Program-made: the position numbers and the translations under genes
DNA from: Clostridiales bacterium UBA2432
Lineage (GTDB): Bacteria; Bacillota; Clostridia; Lachnospirales; Vallitaleaceae
Assembly (NCBI GenBank): GCA_002342805.1
Contig: DDQW01000006.1
Location: 8,022-61,743, forward strand
Direction: 5' to 3'
DNA: 53,722 bases
Notes under the pieces: model-generated
The model's input: only the letters and a program-made list of their open reading frames with translations
The model's database searches: none
What the model was told of the DNA's origin: nothing
Shown: positions 50,930 through 53,722 of the stretch, in pieces
Layout: every line of letters starts with the position of its first letter
Position numbering within the stretch: the first letter of the stretch is position 1

Positions 50930-53722
50930 CTATTCCCCCATATTATAAATTGCCATCTTGCTTTCATCAAGTTCAGCTGCAATAATCTTCATCATTCCTT
51001 TTGCCGTATCTAAGGATGTTAATACCGGTACACTCGTTTCAATTGCCGCTCGACGAATCATAAAGCCTTCTCGCTTGGCATCGTTGGCTTTCGTCGGTGT
51101 ATTTATGACCATCTGAATCATTCCGCTTCGAATAAGGTCTAATACGTTAGGAACACCTTCACTGATTTTACGCGTTGTCTCAACAGCGATTCCATTCGCT
51201 CTTAATAGATTCGCGGTTCCTTCTGTTGCAACAAACTTAAAGCCTAGTTTGGCATATTCCTTAGCAATCGGCAAAAACGCTTCTTGATCGTAAGGTTTTA
51301 TTGTTGCCATTATGGTCCCTTTTTCTTTGATAACACCCATTCCTGAGGCAATAAACCCTTTATATAAAGCTTCTTCCACCGTTTTCCCTATTCCAAGTAC
51401 TTCACCCGTTGAACGCATCTCCGGTCCTAGGCTCACTTCAACATCCGGCAATTTCTGGGTGGAAAATACCGGTACTTTTATTGCCACAAGGTCTGCTTCT
51501 TTATATAAGCCGGTTCCGTAATCCATATCCACGAGTTTTTCGCCCAGCATTGCACGTGTTGCCAACTCAATCATGGGAACACCGGTGACTTTACTTATAT
51601 ATGGCACCGTTCGTGATGATCGGGGATTGACTTCAATGATAAACAGCTCATCCTCAAATTCTATATATTGTATGTTAATCATTCCAAGAACTTTTAATGC
51701 TTTTGCGACTTTGCTTGTATCGCTGACAATTTGATCAATAATGCGCTTTGATATGTTTTGTGGTGGATAAATACTAATACTATCGCCGGAATGGACACCT
51801 GCTTTTTCTAAGTGTTCCATAATGCCCGGAATGAGTACATCATCTCCATCACAAATGGCGTCCACTTCAATCTCTCGACCAATCAAATACCGATCAATGA
51901 GTACCGGGTTCTTATGGTCACGTTCAAACGCCTGCACCAAATACCGATGTAACTGCTTTTCATCATAAGTGATTTCCATACCCTGTCCTCCAAGAACATA
52001 ACTGGGGCGTACAAGAACAGGGTAGCCTAACTTCTCAGCTTCTAACAAACCTTCATCAAGATTCCAAACAGCTTTTCCTTTGGGTCGATTAATATCTAAG
52101 GCTTCCATTAATTCGTCAAATCGTTCACGGTCTTCTGCTTCATCAATCTGATCCGGCTTGGTTCCTAAAATCGGCACCTGCATTTCATCTAAAAAGCTTG
52201 CCAATTTTATCGCTGTCTGTCCTCCAAATTGTAAAATAACGCCATCCGGTTTTTCTTTTTCAATGATGTTTAATACATCTTCTTCTGTCAATGGCTCAAA
52301 ATACAGCTTATCTGCCGTATCAAAATCCGTACTTACCGTTTCCGGATTATTGTTGGCAATAATGGTTTCAATACCTGCTTTTTTGAGTGCCAGAATACTA
52401 TGCACGGAACAGTAATCAAATTCAATCCCTTGTCCGATACGAATGGGACCGGATCCAATGACGAGTACTTTTCTTCGATCTGATACCTCGACTTCATCAA
52501 ATTCATCATAGGTTGAGTAGAAGTATGGACTTACTGCCTCGAACTCACCGCCACAAGTATCCACCATTTTAAATACGGCTTGAATCTTAAGATCTTTTCG
52601 TTTTTGATAGACATCAATCGGGGAACAATGGACAAAGTCTGCAATTGCCTTATCAGAAAAGCCTTTTTTCTTAAGCATTCTTAGTTTATCTGCATCCAGT
52701 CCATCTAAGGAACTTGAACGTAGTTGTTCTTCCAATTGAACGATTCCATCAATCTTATCGATAAAGAAAGGATCCATTCCTGTTATTTTACATATTTTAT
52801 CTTTACGATAGCCACGTCGAAGCATTTCGGCAAGGTCAAATAATCGTTCGTCATCCGGTACTTGTACTCGACGTTTCAGTTCGTCCAAAGACCGCATTGC
52901 TGCTTTTTTATGATAGAGCGAGTATTGGCCAATCTCTAGAGAACGAACGGCTTTAAGCAGGGCCGACTCAAGATTATTTCCGATAGCCATGACTTCACCA
53001 GTTGCCATCATCTTCGTTCCCAGTGTTTTCTTTGCACGACGGAATTTATCAAAAGGCCATTTAGGTATTTTTACTACACAGTAGTCTAAGGTCGGTTCAA
53101 AACAAGCTTGCGTCTTCTTTGTTACTGCATTTTGGATCTCATCCAGTCGAAATCCTAGTGCAAGTTTTGCACTTACTTTTGCTATCGGATATCCAGTGGC
53201 TTTACTTGCTAATGCTGAAGAACGACTCACTCGAGGATTAATCTCAATGACCGCATATTCAAAACTATCCGGATGAAGTGCCAATTGCACATTACATCCA
53301 CCAATGATACCTACTTCATTAATAATATCAAGTGATGCTTTTCGCAGCAACTGATATTCAACATCAGATAATGTTTGTGACGGTGCTACAACAATACTAT
53401 CGCCTGTATGTACGCCAACCGGGTCGATGTTTTCCATATTACACACTGTGATGGAATTACCTGCTGAGTCTCGCATAACTTCATACTCAACTTCTTTCCA
53501 TCCTTTAATTGATTTCTCTAGAAGTACTTGTCCAACACGGCTAAGTTGAAGACCTGTTGCCAAAATCTGTTTTAATTCTTCCTTATCATCAGCAATACCA
53601 CCACCGGAACCGCCTAATGTATAAGCCGGTCGCACGACAACCGGATAACCGATTTGATTGGCAAAGTCAACACCATCATCCAGATTTGTGACAATCTTAC
53701 TTTCTATGACCGGTTGTCCGAT
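50930..53722 (-). CDS. carB: Carbamoyl-phosphate synthase large subunit, 5' end outside window
   Basis: 930 codons are visible and the frame is open to the right edge; about 130-140 N-terminal residues are missing compared with the roughly 1070 of the family. Visible in order: the end of the first ATP-grasp domain (RPAYTLGGSGGGIA), the oligomerisation region, the second synthetase half (VIGSGPIRIGQGIEFDY, LQFGGQTAIKLA, VRPSYVLGGQGMEI) and the C-terminal allosteric MGS-like domain (GFKFVATEGTANLL). It makes carbamoyl phosphate for pyrimidines and arginine. It lies 3 bp before pyrK, so this copy belongs to the pyrimidine operon. Confidence 0.97.
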   Translation of the reverse strand: MGQPVIESKIVTNLDDGVDFANQIGYPVVVRPAYTLGGSGGGIADDKEELKQILATGLQLSRVGQVLLEKSIKGWKEVEYEVMRDSAGNSITVCNMENIDPVGVHTGDSIVVAPSQTLSDVEYQLLRKASLDIINEVGIIGGCNVQLALHPDSFEYAVIEINPRVSRSSALASKATGYPIAKVSAKLALGFRLDEIQNAVTKKTQACFEPTLDYCVVKIPKWPFDKFRRAKKTLGTKMMATGEVMAIGNNLESALLKAVRSLEIGQYSLYHKKAAMRSLDELKRRVQVPDDERLFDLAEMLRRGYRKDKICKITGMDPFFIDKIDGIVQLEEQLRSSSLDGLDADKLRMLKKKGFSDKAIADFVHCSPIDVYQKRKDLKIQAVFKMVDTCGGEFEAVSPYFYSTYDEFDEVEVSDRRKVLVIGSGPIRIGQGIEFDYCSVHSILALKKAGIETIIANNNPETVSTDFDTADKLYFEPLTEEDVLNIIEKEKPDGVILQFGGQTAIKLASFLDEMQVPILGTKPDQIDEAEDRERFDELMEALDINRPKGKAVWNLDEGLLEAEKLGYPVLVRPSYVLGGQGMEITYDEKQLHRYLVQAFERDHKNPVLIDRYLIGREIEVDAICDGDDVLIPGIMEHLEKAGVHSGDSISIYPPQNISKRIIDQIVSDTSKVAKALKVLGMINIQYIEFEDELFIIEVNPRSSRTVPYISKVTGVPMIELATRAMLGEKLVDMDYGTGLYKEADLVAIKVPVFSTQKLPDVEVSLGPEMRSTGEVLGIGKTVEEALYKGFIASGMGVIKEKGTIMATIKPYDQEAFLPIAKEYAKLGFKFVATEGTANLLRANGIAVETTRKISEGVPNVLDLIRSGMIQMVINTPTKANDAKREGFMIRRAAIETSVPVLTSLDTAKGMMKIIAAELDESKMAIYNMGE

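Noticed and set aside
53277..53285. HPD tripeptides (carB near 53280, valS near 28615) as possible J-domain signatures
   Set aside because: They occur inside conserved synthetase sequence with no J-domain helices around them; no J-domain protein is encoded in the window.

Overview
The window is low-GC, densely packed DNA from a Gram-positive, endospore-lineage bacterium, most likely class Clostridia and probably the Lachnospirales side. The grounds are the sporulation sigma factor SigH, a cysE-cysS-mrnC-rlmB-sigH order close to that of Bacillus, two T-box leaders, strong AGGAGG-type ribosome binding sites with some GTG/TTG starts, PyrK-type dihydroorotate dehydrogenase, and Staphylococcus-type class I aldolase. 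No transposon, prophage or CRISPR array was seen. Almost all genes are on the minus strand. The plus-strand genes are a chemoreceptor, an RpiR regulator, HtrA and a CobD-like aminotransferase.

Region by region: (1) 1-4600 holds a truncated M28-type exopeptidase homologue whose visible metal ligands are substituted, an fda operon (class I aldolase, CoA-binding protein, DUF1059 protein) ending at a strong terminator, and a divergent chemoreceptor. (2) 4685-14290 is a catabolic island: FAD-linked oxidase, ETF beta and alpha, SDR dehydrogenase, FGGY kinase, MFS transporter and a BCCT transporter, with a divergent RpiR regulator. The set matches the uncharacterised Escherichia coli ygc cluster (YgcU, YgcR, YgcQ, YgcW, YgcE, YqcE). 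Two near-identical palindromes exactly 40 bp apart lie between the island and its regulator. (3) 14320-20530 is tRNA-Thr, sigH, rlmB, a flippase, mrnC, cysS and cysE, the last two under a cysteine T-box. (4) 20533-26640 holds an enzyme I-like PTS protein that has lost its catalytic residues, a zinc-ribbon/TPR membrane protein, a small ORF, folC and htrA. (5) 26678-29645 is valS with a valine T-box.

(6) 29634-42936 is the most unusual part: an apparent eight-gene operon built around Hsp70-like proteins. In transcription order it encodes a 932-residue protein of unknown function, an Hsp70 without a lid, a long coiled-coil protein ending in what looks like a GrpE head domain, an Hsp70-shaped protein whose ATPase motifs have decayed, a second Hsp70, an Hsp70 fused to a von Willebrand A domain, a helical-repeat protein, and a two-pass membrane protein with coiled coils. 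No J-domain protein is encoded. It reads as a dedicated, membrane-linked chaperone or scaffold machine with its own candidate exchange factor. Function is unknown; the assembly model is inference.

(7) 42948-48441 holds a CobD-like aminotransferase and an operon with MurL and a MurD paralogue, which together suggest the L-Glu-adding/epimerising route to peptidoglycan D-Glu, plus a DUF4234 protein and deoC. (8) 48443-53722 is the end of a pyrimidine operon, carB (5' end outside the window)-pyrK-pyrD-pyrE, closed by a terminator.

All family assignments were made by eye from recognisable motifs; no database search was run.
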